Made by a program: the position numbers and the translations under genes | Part shown: positions 6,628-14,500 of the stretch, in pieces | How the letters are laid out: every line of letters begins with the position of its first letter | How positions within the stretch are numbered: the stretch's first letter is position 1 | Notes under the pieces: model-generated | What the model saw: the letters and a program-made list of their open reading frames with translations, nothing else | Database searches by the model: none | What the model was told of the DNA's origin: nothing | Source of the DNA: Sphaerochaeta halotolerans | GTDB lineage: Bacteria; Spirochaetota; Spirochaetia; Sphaerochaetales; Sphaerochaetaceae | Length of the DNA: 64,000 nucleotides | Assembly: GCF_003429665.1 (NCBI RefSeq) | Contig: NZ_QUWK01000005.1 | Span: 62,001 to 126,000, forward strand | Direction: 5' to 3'

Positions 6628-7971
6628 TTATGTAAAGGAGAGGGTAAATCGGGTTTTTTTCTCGCTTGTCACTGCAATGTTCCAACCATGTGCCTCTGCA
6701 ATGGCTTTCACAATGGAAAGGCCCAGCCCTGTGCCTTCACTGGAACGCGAGGTTTCAGCCCTGCTCAGTCTATCAAAAAGTCTTGGGAGGAAGGCCTCTT
6801 CAATGATGCCTTCGTTCTCTATGCTTAGCTGTAGGGCATTACCCGCCGAGTCCCCCTCAACGTGGATGACAATAGGGGAAGATGCTTCTCCATATCTCAC
6901 TGCATTGGAAATCAAATTGTCCAAGAGCCTGGTAAAAAGGTTTTTATCAGCTTGTAATCGCAGGGACATTGGGTTATAGGAGAATTGCATTCCTCTTTCC
7001 TTTGCTTGTACTTCAAAACGAGAGAGCAGATTCACTATAACTTCATCGACCCAGACTGTCTCGGTATGTACTTGGTAGCCTGGCGATTCCAAATGCGTCA
7101 GGAGGGAGAGGTCGTTGATCATATAGGTCAGCTTCTGTGTTTCTGCCAAGAAAAGTGCTATACGATGCTCATCCAGTTTCAAAACTCCATCAGCCACCCC
7201 TTCCAGCTGACCTTTCAGCACGGTCACCGGGCTTCTCAGATCATGGGCGATATCAGCAGCCCACTGACGGCGGAGCTTCTCTTCGTACAAGAGATTTTCC
7301 TGCAGCTTTTTTGCTGCTTCACTGATGTCTGCAAATTCACTGACCATGCTCTGTTTGAGGACAACATCCCTCTGGCGGTTAGCCATATTGGTCAATCCTT
7401 CAGTAAGTTCCCGACTCCGCCTCTTGAGTGGAAGAAAGAAGAGAAAAGCGAGCACCACAGCCACCAGAAGAGCAATGAGCAAAGCCCAGATAAGCACATT
7501 CTTTGCAGCAGAGACAAGCATTGCATTGGCCTCTACCTCCGAGAAGGTAGGAAGGTGCATTGCATAGTAGGCAATACTTTTTCCATCTTCACTAGTGATG
7601 GGAATCCACTTTTGGTTCTCCAGTTGTCCAAACTGAAACCCCCGTGCCCGGCCTGCGCTTCGATCTGCTTTGTGGTATGCATACAGTGTGTTTCTTTTTG
7701 AATCGGTTATTATCAGATACGTTGGCTGTTGCATCAGGTCATTGAGAGCTGTGGAGAGTGATCCTTCGCTGAGCACTCCATCTTGTGCGTATACTTCCAT
7801 CACTCGCTCTTCAATCTGTTTCTGCAAGGTCGTAGTTTGTTGTGTATACCAGTCGTTCTGGGTAGCTTCCAGCCCAAAGAAGAGCATCAGGGAAAGCAAG
7901 GAGATGAATACAAGGAGGCTAAGCAATACCAAGAGGAAGTTCAACGTTGACAGGGAGATCGTTCGCTTCAT
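6628..7971 (-). CDS. Sensor histidine kinase, two-component system
   Basis: 447-residue membrane histidine kinase. TM1 spans about 9-33, a periplasmic sensor region about 34-157, and TM2 about 158-180. A HAMP-like region follows, then HisKA with the phosphorylatable His243 in AADIAHDLRSPVTVLKGQ. The ATPase domain contains LISNAVRYGEA (N box), an FDR segment and GTGLGLSIVKAIAEAHGW (G box). The start at 7971 was chosen because the ATG lies one base after the response-regulator stop. A longer frame to 8046 would overlap that gene. It phosphorylates the regulator encoded upstream. The periplasmic domain is not recognisable, so the signal is unknown. Confidence 0.9.
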   Translation of the reverse strand: MKRTISLSTLNFLLVLLSLLVFISLLSLMLFFGLEATQNDWYTQQTTTLQKQIEERVMEVYAQDGVLSEGSLSTALNDLMQQPTYLIITDSKRNTLYAYHKADRSAGRARGFQFGQLENQKWIPITSEDGKSIAYYAMHLPTFSEVEANAMLVSAAKNVLIWALLIALLVAVVLAFLFFLPLKRRSRELTEGLTNMANRQRDVVLKQSMVSEFADISEAAKKLQENLLYEEKLRRQWAADIAHDLRSPVTVLKGQLEGVADGVLKLDEHRIALFLAETQKLTYMINDLSLLTHLESPGYQVHTETVWVDEVIVNLLSRFEVQAKERGMQFSYNPMSLRLQADKNLFTRLLDNLISNAVRYGEASSPIVIHVEGDSAGNALQLSIENEGIIEEAFLPRLFDRLSRAETSRSSEGTGLGLSIVKAIAEAHGWNIAVTSEKKTRFTLSFT

Positions 7972-7972
7972 T

Positions 7973-8665
7973 CTAGGTATCCTTGCGTTTCCCGGCAAAG
8001 GCGTACCCAAACCCTCGAACCGTCTTGATCCATTCAACAGATCCAAGCTTTGAACGGAGATTCTTCATATGGGTATTGATTGTCCTGTCTGATCCGTCAT
8101 GCACATATCCCAGACATTCTCCCAACAACCGTTGTCTGGTAATTAACTGGGGGCTATTCTCCGCAAGCAGGAGGAGCATCTTCCATTCGAGTGCGGTCAG
8201 GGAGAGCAACTTCCCATCAAGAATAACCTCGTGGGTGTGTTCATTTAGCTCTAGGGTATGCCCATCCAAAGTATACGTCTCCCCTTCGGTTTGTTGCTTT
8301 CCCCCTTGCTCCACTCTTCTGAGGATTGCCTGCACCCGCAGAACCAATTCTTTAGGACTGAAGGGTTTTATAATATAGTCCTCAGATCCGAGTTCGAGGC
8401 CGGTGATGCGGTCACTCTCCGATTCACGAGCGGTAAGGAAGATGAAGGGAATGCTTGAATCATAGGCATGGATCTGTTTGGCCAAGAGAAATCCATCCCC
8501 GTCAGGAAGCATCACATCAAGGATGCAAAGACGGGGGTACTTATATTCCAGGCTTTCCATAACCCCTTCACACCTACCGAATACTTCGGTGGTGTATCCG
8601 GCCAACTGCAAATATGCCTGGATGGTCTCAGCAATTGCGGGATTGTCCTCTACAACATATATCAT
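7973..8665 (-). CDS. OmpR/PhoB-family response regulator
   Basis: 230 residues. In the receiver domain the acidic pocket starts at Glu6-Asp7 (VVEDNPA), Asp50 in CILDVMLPDGDG is the phosphoryl acceptor, Thr78 lies in FLTARES and Lys100 in IIKPFSPKEL. The C-terminal winged helix includes LTALEWKMLLLLAE and ends with DRTINTHMKNLRSKL and IKTVRGFGYAF. The ATG at 8665 gives the normal receiver start. The ribosome binding site is weak, and a TTG at 8686 would add seven residues. It forms an operon with the kinase (one-base gap) and probably with the secreted protein behind it, which may be its target. Confidence 0.92.
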   Translation of the reverse strand: MIYVVEDNPAIAETIQAYLQLAGYTTEVFGRCEGVMESLEYKYPRLCILDVMLPDGDGFLLAKQIHAYDSSIPFIFLTARESESDRITGLELGSEDYIIKPFSPKELVLRVQAILRRVEQGGKQQTEGETYTLDGHTLELNEHTHEVILDGKLLSLTALEWKMLLLLAENSPQLITRQRLLGECLGYVHDGSDRTINTHMKNLRSKLGSVEWIKTVRGFGYAFAGKRKDT

Positions 8666-8733
8666 GGCTAGATGATAGAAGTCCAAGTTCCAAAAAACAA
8701 GACACTCCTCTCATTCTTTACCTACTCTTCATG

Positions 8734-9504
8734 TTATAGAGCTGTCCAGCCACCATCAACGAGCAACAGCGTTCCGGTTACCATGTCGGCATTGTCACTC
8801 GCCAGATAGAGCACTGCAGAGGCTACATCATCAATGGTAGCGACCCTTCCACGGGGAATCTTGTCCAGCACACCTTCCAAGAAAGCTGGGTCATCCAACC
8901 TCTCAGCGGTACCGGGGGTGTAGACAAATGTCGGCCCTACGGCATTGACCGTTACGTTACGAGGAGACCACTCCGCGGCCAATACTTTGGTGAGCATATT
9001 CAACCCACCCTTTGAAGCACAATAGACAGCCTCATGGGGTATGGCAACCACAGATGCTTGGCTGGAAATATTTACGATGCGTCCTTTTTTTCTGGACAAC
9101 ATTCGCTTTCCTGCTTCCTGGCAACAAAAGAAGGTTCCTTTCAGGTTCAAGTCCATCATCCAGTCCCAATCTTCCTCGGTAATCTCCTCAGCAGGAATTG
9201 GATTTCCCATTCCTGCATTGTTCACCAGTACATCAATGGGACCCATTTCATCTTCAATACGGGAGAAACAGTCCTTGATTGTTTCCACACGTCTCAGGTC
9301 AAGCTTGAATGCTTTGCATTCGCCCCCTTGGTCGTTGATGCCAGCGGCAACGTGTTCCAGTGCTTCTTGATCACGTGCTGCAACTGCGACTCTTGCCCCT
9401 TCAGTGGCAATGATCTCAGCCAACCCCCTACCAATGCCCTTGCTTGCACCGGTTACTACCACCAGTTTCCCTTCCAAGGTAGAATCAAACCGTTTCCCTT
9501 CCAT
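8734..9504 (-). CDS. Short-chain dehydrogenase/reductase (SDR)
   Basis: 256-residue classical SDR. It has the Rossmann loop TGASKGIG at 18-25, NNAG at 95-98, and the catalytic set Ser148, Tyr161 and Lys165 in NISSQASVV and AVYCASKGGL. The tail GTLLLVDGGWTAL is typical. It is close in style to gluconate 5-dehydrogenase and other FabG-like sugar dehydrogenases. It would oxidise or reduce a sugar acid or similar alcohol with NAD(P). It stands between the two-component system and the divergent MFS gene. A link with that transporter is only positional. Confidence 0.85.
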   Translation of the reverse strand: MEGKRFDSTLEGKLVVVTGASKGIGRGLAEIIATEGARVAVAARDQEALEHVAAGINDQGGECKAFKLDLRRVETIKDCFSRIEDEMGPIDVLVNNAGMGNPIPAEEITEEDWDWMMDLNLKGTFFCCQEAGKRMLSRKKGRIVNISSQASVVAIPHEAVYCASKGGLNMLTKVLAAEWSPRNVTVNAVGPTFVYTPGTAERLDDPAFLEGVLDKIPRGRVATIDDVASAVLYLASDNADMVTGTLLLVDGGWTAL

Positions 9505-9581
9505 ACTTGTATCTCCTTACTCATTCTGTAGCCTACGACGAGGTAAGGATACCGTCAAGATGCTTTTCTCGCTCTCAGTTG

Positions 9582-9610
9582 TTGACAACCTCTACAATTC
9601 AAATCATAGT
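9582..9610 (+). promoter_or_regulatory. Sigma-70 promoter for the MFS gene at 9644
   Basis: A consensus -35 TTGACA at 9582-9587, a 17-bp spacer and CATAGT at 9605-9610 place a start near 9617, about 27 bases before the ATG. Confidence 0.6.
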
Positions 9611-9643
9611 CACAGGTAATTCAAGCCAAGTGGAGTCTCTACC

Positions 9644-10864
9644 ATGCCGAGAGAGAAAGAATCGATCTACCGGGGCGATACGAGTGTGAGGGTATTCCTG
9701 ACCACCATCCTGCTTACCGGTCTAGCCTACGGGTTGTATCGTGGAATTCAGGACAACTATCTTGCAGAGATTGTAAAGATATCCGAATTCGAACGCGGAA
9801 TTGTTGAATTTTTCAGGGAAATACCAGGGCTCCTGCTTATTTTCATTCTCGCTTCCATGTATCGATTCAGCGAGAGTACTGTCTACAAAGTTGGAACGCT
9901 CATCATGCTCTTAGGGTTGCTCGGTTTATTGTTCCTTGGCTCATCCAAAGTAGTTGTCATTCTCTTCATGGTTGTGTTCAGCAGTGGGGAACACATCATC
10001 ATGCCAATCAAGAGCTCAATGTCCCTCTCCTTTGCCAAGAGTGAAAAGGGAGGAGCAAGCCTTGGGATGACTTCAGCCATCAGCCATGGAGGCAACATCG
10101 TAGGCTTTGTACTTGTCTCCATCTTGTTTCTTGTACTGGGTCGTCTTGGGTATGCAAGAGATTCAATTGTAGGGTTTCGTATAATATTCTTCCTTTCTGC
10201 TACCTTGCTCTTCTCGGCAGCGTTGATCGTACTTACGATGAGGGACCGTGGCAAGCCGGTGAAACGGAGCCGATTGTACTTCAACCGAAAGTTCGGAAAG
10301 TACTACATGCTTGAGGTGTTCTATGGAGCAAGAAAGCAAATCTTCCTCACCTTTGCGCCGTATGTCCTGATTCTCTTTTATGGAGCCGATACCTCGGTAA
10401 TAGCAATGTTGCTTGCAATCTGCGCTGTTTTTGGTATGTTGCTCAGTCCAGCCATCGGTATTCTGGTGGACAAGCTAGGGTATAAGACCATCATGGTCGC
10501 AGACACAATCATCCTTGTTGTAGTTTGCTTGTTCTATGGTTTTGCACATCGAATCTTTCCCATGAACATTGCCTACATAGTAGTGTGTGTCAATTTTGTG
10601 CTCGATTCAATCATCAGCCTTGCAAGTATGGCAACCAATGTATATGTGAGAGACCTCTCCTCTTCCCGTGAAGAACTCACCGCTACCCTGACAACCGGCA
10701 TTTCTGTCAATCACCTGATCAGCGTCATGATTGCCTTGCTTGGTGGATATATCTGGAAGACCCTAGGAATCGAAGTACTGTTCTCACTCTCCGCGGTCTT
10801 GGGATTGGCTAATTCTGTATTTGCAGCAACCATCAAAAAGCCGGAGAACCGAACACTCTATTAA
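9644..10864 (+). CDS. Major facilitator superfamily transporter
   Basis: 406 residues with about 12 hydrophobic segments, starting at VFLTTILLTGLAYGLYRGIQ. A charged loop in the middle (RDRGKPVKRSRLYFNRKFGK) separates the two six-helix halves, as in MFS carriers. The substrate cannot be told. Its last 32 bases overlap the end of the convergent menA-like gene, so the two 3' ends are antisense to each other. A good promoter lies directly upstream. Confidence 0.83.
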   Translation: MPREKESIYRGDTSVRVFLTTILLTGLAYGLYRGIQDNYLAEIVKISEFERGIVEFFREIPGLLLIFILASMYRFSESTVYKVGTLIMLLGLLGLLFLGSSKVVVILFMVVFSSGEHIIMPIKSSMSLSFAKSEKGGASLGMTSAISHGGNIVGFVLVSILFLVLGRLGYARDSIVGFRIIFFLSATLLFSAALIVLTMRDRGKPVKRSRLYFNRKFGKYYMLEVFYGARKQIFLTFAPYVLILFYGADTSVIAMLLAICAVFGMLLSPAIGILVDKLGYKTIMVADTIILVVVCLFYGFAHRIFPMNIAYIVVCVNFVLDSIISLASMATNVYVRDLSSSREELTATLTTGISVNHLISVMIALLGGYIWKTLGIEVLFSLSAVLGLANSVFAATIKKPENRTLY

Positions 10865-11783
10865 TCAGGAATGCAATCAGAAAACCTAGAGAGAACCAGA
10901 TGAAGGTGGAGGAAGCAAAGCCCATATGCTGGGCTTTGTGTGCCTCATCCATCCCCTCTCTCTTTACCTTGTTGAACTGGTTTGTAAAACGGATGGCCAG
11001 GAATACCAATAGAGGCAGGAAATAGATTGGATAGATTCCAATGAAAACAAATACCGCACTGACTAGATAGGCAACAAGGCCCTCAGTTGCAACCAAACGC
11101 ATGCTTCCTCGTTTGCCTAGCACAATGGAGAGCGTCTTTCTTCCATTTGCTTCATCTCCCAAGCGGTCACAGCCATTGTTTACCGAGAGAATCATACCAA
11201 TGAGCAACAGAAAAGGAACTGTTGCAGCCACCTCCACCCCTCCAAGCGGTACACCCAGAACAAAAAGTGTGATCAGAAACAGGGCACTGCCAAGAAAACC
11301 TCCAGCAAACACCTCCCCAAGCGGTGTTCTGCTGATGGGTAAAGGCCCTGCTGTATAGAAGAAACCAACCAGCATGCACAGCCCTCCCACAGGGATGAGA
11401 TACCAGCTTGTAATGGATGCCAATGCAAGGCCCAGTAACGCGGCAAGTACAAACAAAGTAAACGAGACAATCAAGACAGAGAGAGGATTTACTTGTTCAT
11501 GCACCAATACCTTCTCTTTCTCTTTGGTATACGTAAGATTATCCGTGCCATGATAGTAGTCAAAAAAGGTGTTGAATCCTGTAGTACCCATATCTACAAA
11601 CAGGGTTGCAAACCCCATGATTACCCAAGGAACAATTGGTATGCTATCCAGTACATTTACTGCATAGAGAGAAGCACAGGCAAAGGTACCCATGCTGATG
11701 ACCTTCGTTCGCATCTCTACAATATTAAGGAACTGGCGTGTTGTCATGCGGAAATTATAGTGATTTTCTGGGATGTTTTCCAT
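10833..11783 (-). CDS. menA: UbiA-family prenyltransferase (MenA-like)
   Basis: 316-residue polytopic membrane prenyltransferase. Both aspartate-rich Mg-diphosphate motifs are present: GFNTFFDYYHGTDN at about 69-82 and NNGCDRLGDEANGR at about 200-213, with about eight to nine helices. The first motif resembles 1,4-dihydroxy-2-naphthoate prenyltransferase, which attaches the polyprenyl tail in menaquinone synthesis. No other menaquinone gene is in the window, and some anaerobes carry orphan MenA-like proteins, so the acceptor is open. The start at 11783 follows AGGGGAAAGC. Confidence 0.82.
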   Translation of the reverse strand: MENIPENHYNFRMTTRQFLNIVEMRTKVISMGTFACASLYAVNVLDSIPIVPWVIMGFATLFVDMGTTGFNTFFDYYHGTDNLTYTKEKEKVLVHEQVNPLSVLIVSFTLFVLAALLGLALASITSWYLIPVGGLCMLVGFFYTAGPLPISRTPLGEVFAGGFLGSALFLITLFVLGVPLGGVEVAATVPFLLLIGMILSVNNGCDRLGDEANGRKTLSIVLGKRGSMRLVATEGLVAYLVSAVFVFIGIYPIYFLPLLVFLAIRFTNQFNKVKREGMDEAHKAQHMGFASSTFIWFSLGFLIAFLINRVFGSPAF

Positions 11784-11811
11784 GCTTTCCCCTTTACTGG
11801 GAGATTTTGCA

Positions 11812-12075
11812 TTACCCTTCGGTATGCTGATTTTGTATGTGAATACTCATGATATGCAATCCTGGCCATCTACGTGGGTGGATTACTCCAATTTCATCAA
11901 TCGGAAGGGGAGCCTCTGGAACCATCTGTATCCTGGTGGTATTGGAAACAAGCAGATGAATTTTCGGTTGGCCATTGGTGATCTTTACACCGGAAGCTCA
12001 AATGGGTGGCCCACAAGTGCAGTAGTCAGTGCCAGCGGATCTCTTGGTTCCATCAGAGGAGAATGCCATCCCAGC
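11812..12075 (-). pseudogene. Decayed coding fragment, family not recognised
   Basis: On the minus strand, MEPRDPLALTTALVGHPFEL in one frame runs into VKITNGQPKIHLLVSNTTRI and then PEAPLPIDEIGVIHPRRWPG in the next, ending at a stop at 11812. The two parts join smoothly if one base is restored, which looks like a frameshifted C-terminal half of a real gene. I could not name the family with confidence. The rest of the 11784-12171 gap shows nothing else. Confidence 0.4.
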
Positions 12076-12171
12076 CATGCTCCTCATCTCCGCAGACGTG
12101 GTACAGGATAAAATCGGTTTCTCTTTGGTAGTACTCTTACAGTTCTACGGGAAGCACAAGAAACAGATTGC

Positions 12172-13446
12172 TTAAGAGAGCAAACGGATTCGTCCTTGTT
12201 CCTGAAAAGAGGCAAGGTCTATTTCCTTGCCACCAGAGAGACGGCTTTCTTCAGCTGCCAGAGCCATGAAATGGCTTTCCAGCGATGATGAAAGGTCACT
12301 GGTACTGCGTATATCCATGGAGCGAACACGGCTGATAAAATCAGCAATTAAGTGTTCGTCCCCTCCCCCATGACCATCCTTTTTTGTATGAAGTTGGTAG
12401 GTCACTCGTTCTTTCGTCGCAAAAAAGTCCACGGTAATCTCACCTGTCTCCATATCGCCTTTCAGCTCCGCCTTGCTGCCCAACACACGAATATTCCTAT
12501 GAGTTTCCATGGTAAAGCCTGACATGGTAAAGCTTGCGATGACACCATTGGAGAACCGGGCACTTACTGTCTGATGATCAACCACATTGTTGTCACAGTG
12601 ATATACGCACCTTCCGTAGGGGCCTTCTTTCAACGCCCGCTCTCTCCCCTCAAAGGAGAGGTCAGTAGTGATGACGTTCACCGGCCAACCCGTGTTTTCT
12701 CCCAGATAAATCTTCTGGGCTGCATAGGGACACTGATCAAAGGCAGGACAACCATCAGTACAGCGTAATGGAGCATTCTTTGGAGCGTTCTCTTGTTTGA
12801 AATGAAACAGATCACCATAGCTGGAAAGCGTCTCACAGGTGCTTCCTGCAAGATAATGCAGAATATCCATGTCATGGCAACTCTTGGCAAGAATCATAGG
12901 ACTGGAGGTTTCCTTCTTGCTCCAGTTTCCCCGAACGTAGCTGTGGGAAATATGGATATGACCTACATTCTCATCAAGCTCGAGACCAACCAGATCTCCG
13001 ATGGTTCTATCATCGATGAGTTGCTTAATCCTGGTGAAGAATGGGGTATGGCGCAAAACGTGTGAAATGCTCACCAGACTCTTTGTGTGCTTGGCACGCT
13101 CTGCAATTTGGGACAATTCGTCCAATGATGGTACTACTGGCTTCTCGCAGAGCACTGGATAACCTCCATTAATTGCAGCGAGAAGCGGCTGCAGATGCAT
13201 CGAATCCTGGGTTGCAATGATGACGACATCAAAATCCTGATGAGAGGAGGGAAACAACTCCTTCCAATCTGAGACTACGAGCGAAGAGAGTATGCCATGT
13301 CCTTCAGCAATCAGAGAACGCTTACGTGTATCAGGTTCTGCGATGGCAGTTATACGAAGCTCTTGCGGATGGTTTTTTGCGTAGTCAGCATACACATACC
13401 GACCCCTGCTCCCTCCGCCCAATAATGCGGCGCGAATTGGGTTCAT
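12172..13446 (-). CDS. Gfo/Idh/MocA-family oxidoreductase with cysteine cluster
   Basis: 424 residues. The N-terminal Rossmann domain has the nucleotide loop GGGSRG at about 10-15 and the family EKP motif at 101-103 (LCEKPVVPS). The C-terminal domain contains the catalytic-type His191 in AKSCHDMDILHYLAG. An insert holds five cysteines, at 229, 233, 239, 280 and 284 (CTDGCPAFDQCPYA and GRCVYHCD), a pattern that suggests a bound metal and is seen in one Gfo/Idh subgroup. It probably oxidises a sugar or inositol derivative with NAD(P). The ATG at 13446 follows CGGAGAA. Confidence 0.85.
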   Translation of the reverse strand: MNPIRAALLGGGSRGRYVYADYAKNHPQELRITAIAEPDTRKRSLIAEGHGILSSLVVSDWKELFPSSHQDFDVVIIATQDSMHLQPLLAAINGGYPVLCEKPVVPSLDELSQIAERAKHTKSLVSISHVLRHTPFFTRIKQLIDDRTIGDLVGLELDENVGHIHISHSYVRGNWSKKETSSPMILAKSCHDMDILHYLAGSTCETLSSYGDLFHFKQENAPKNAPLRCTDGCPAFDQCPYAAQKIYLGENTGWPVNVITTDLSFEGRERALKEGPYGRCVYHCDNNVVDHQTVSARFSNGVIASFTMSGFTMETHRNIRVLGSKAELKGDMETGEITVDFFATKERVTYQLHTKKDGHGGGDEHLIADFISRVRSMDIRSTSDLSSSLESHFMALAAEESRLSGGKEIDLASFQEQGRIRLLS

Positions 13447-13482
13447 ACATTTCTCCGGTAATCTAGTATTAGCAAAAACTGG

Positions 13483-13962
13483 TTATGATTCCAGAACCCA
13501 GGTAGCTGAATGTCCTTTATCATCCCCTCTGCATGGTGGAAAGCGCTTGCCCTCCTCCATGGTAACCGTCTTGTCAGGATGCTCTGAGCAGTGATAGACC
13601 CCGGCGGTCTCACACTGGGCACCGGTTTGGGTAGAGACCACCTCTTCTTCTTTTGCTTGCTTTTTCTCTTCCGGTTTTGAAGGCATAGGGGTCGTAGCTT
13701 TCTGCGTAGGCTTTGCTGGTTTCACCTTTTCCTGTACAGGTTTCACTGGCTCTTGCACTTTTGTTGCTTCACCTTTCTTTCCCAGTAAAAGCCATTGCAC
13801 AATGATTGCAGCTGCTCCCACCAACAGGACCAGGATAACGGCGACAGTCTTGACCTGTGTATCCTGCACAGCAAGCAGAACCAACACAACGATAAGTACC
13901 ATGACCACTAGATAGATAATAGTGGTTTTTTTCAGACGATCTTTCTCAGAGTTTGTATTCAT
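13483..13962 (-). CDS. Two-TM membrane protein with C-terminal Cys/His motif
   Basis: 159 residues. Two hydrophobic segments (about 13-33 and 37-60) are followed by a Lys/Pro/Glu-rich linker (about 66-108). A compact C-terminal domain has the pattern GVYHCSEHPDKTVTMEEG then KRFPPC, with Cys125, His128 and Cys144, ending in ATWVLES. This resembles the small YjzC-like or zinc-ribbon-like modules that carry a G-Y-x-C ... FPPC pattern. No enzyme motif is visible. It may be a membrane-tethered metal-binding or stress protein. The gene stands alone upstream of the Gfo/Idh gene. Confidence 0.65.
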   Translation of the reverse strand: MNTNSEKDRLKKTTIIYLVVMVLIVVLVLLAVQDTQVKTVAVILVLLVGAAAIIVQWLLLGKKGEATKVQEPVKPVQEKVKPAKPTQKATTPMPSKPEEKKQAKEEEVVSTQTGAQCETAGVYHCSEHPDKTVTMEEGKRFPPCRGDDKGHSATWVLES

Positions 13963-14097
13963 ACCTTCTCCTATTTACATATCCTTGCCCAAGGAAGGGA
14001 CCTATATACTGTTTTCTTACTTAAGCATACCCTAATCCAAAGCGATTCTCAATCTTTTTCCTGGTCAGCCTGGGATTTAGTGTTACAGGTGAAGTAG

Positions 14098-14210
14098 TTA
14101 GGGGGTAATTTGCTCTTTGAGAGCCGACTCGATAGCCTTGAGTGCATCTACAATAGAGAGTCTGGTAGCAAATTCAGCTGGTTCACAATTCTTCAATACA
14201 GCATAAAAAC
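14098..14210 (-). pseudogene. C-terminal fragment of a gene, possibly Gfo/Idh-like
   Basis: On the minus strand, a frame reading CEPAEFATRLSIVDALKAIE then SALKEQITP and a TAA stop looks like the end of an oxidoreductase of the Gfo/Idh type, where such a helix closes the protein. No matching upstream part exists. About 25 bases further up the coding sequence is replaced by repeat copy 2. The remainder of the 13963-14500 gap, outside this fragment and the repeat, shows nothing supportable. Confidence 0.45.
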
Positions 14211-14235
14211 ACAATGGAAAATAGTGCAACTGCCA

Positions 14236-14350
14236 ATGAAAGGTATCAATACCTCATGGCAAGCCCTGGACTCAGGAGGCGTTGCCTCCTTTTCCACCCC
14301 AAGGGACGGGGTATCTCACCTTGCTTTCCCTCCGCTCGATCGGGAATAAA
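14236..14350 (+). repeat. Dispersed repeat, copy 2 (truncated)
   Basis: Starts ATGAAAGGTATCAATACC like the other two copies and runs through GGCGTTGCCTCCTTTTCC, GACGGGGTATCTCACC and TTGCTTTCCC. It then skips about 45 bases and ends at CGATCGGGAATAAAA. The internal frame reads MKGINTSWQALDSGGVASFS, continues with TPRDGVSHLAFPPLDRE, and then stops. It lies directly beside a gene fragment, as copy 1 does. Confidence 0.82.
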
Positions 14351-14500
14351 ACCCAGATTAGTTTCATGAGGCATCCTCCATCATCTTCTTGAATGGCACT
14401 TACTACACCTGATTTAACAAACAATGAACAACAGTAAGGCTGTGTATACATCCTGGTAAAGATTTTTGGGAACGCAGAGAACATTGGCTTTGTACTGGCA

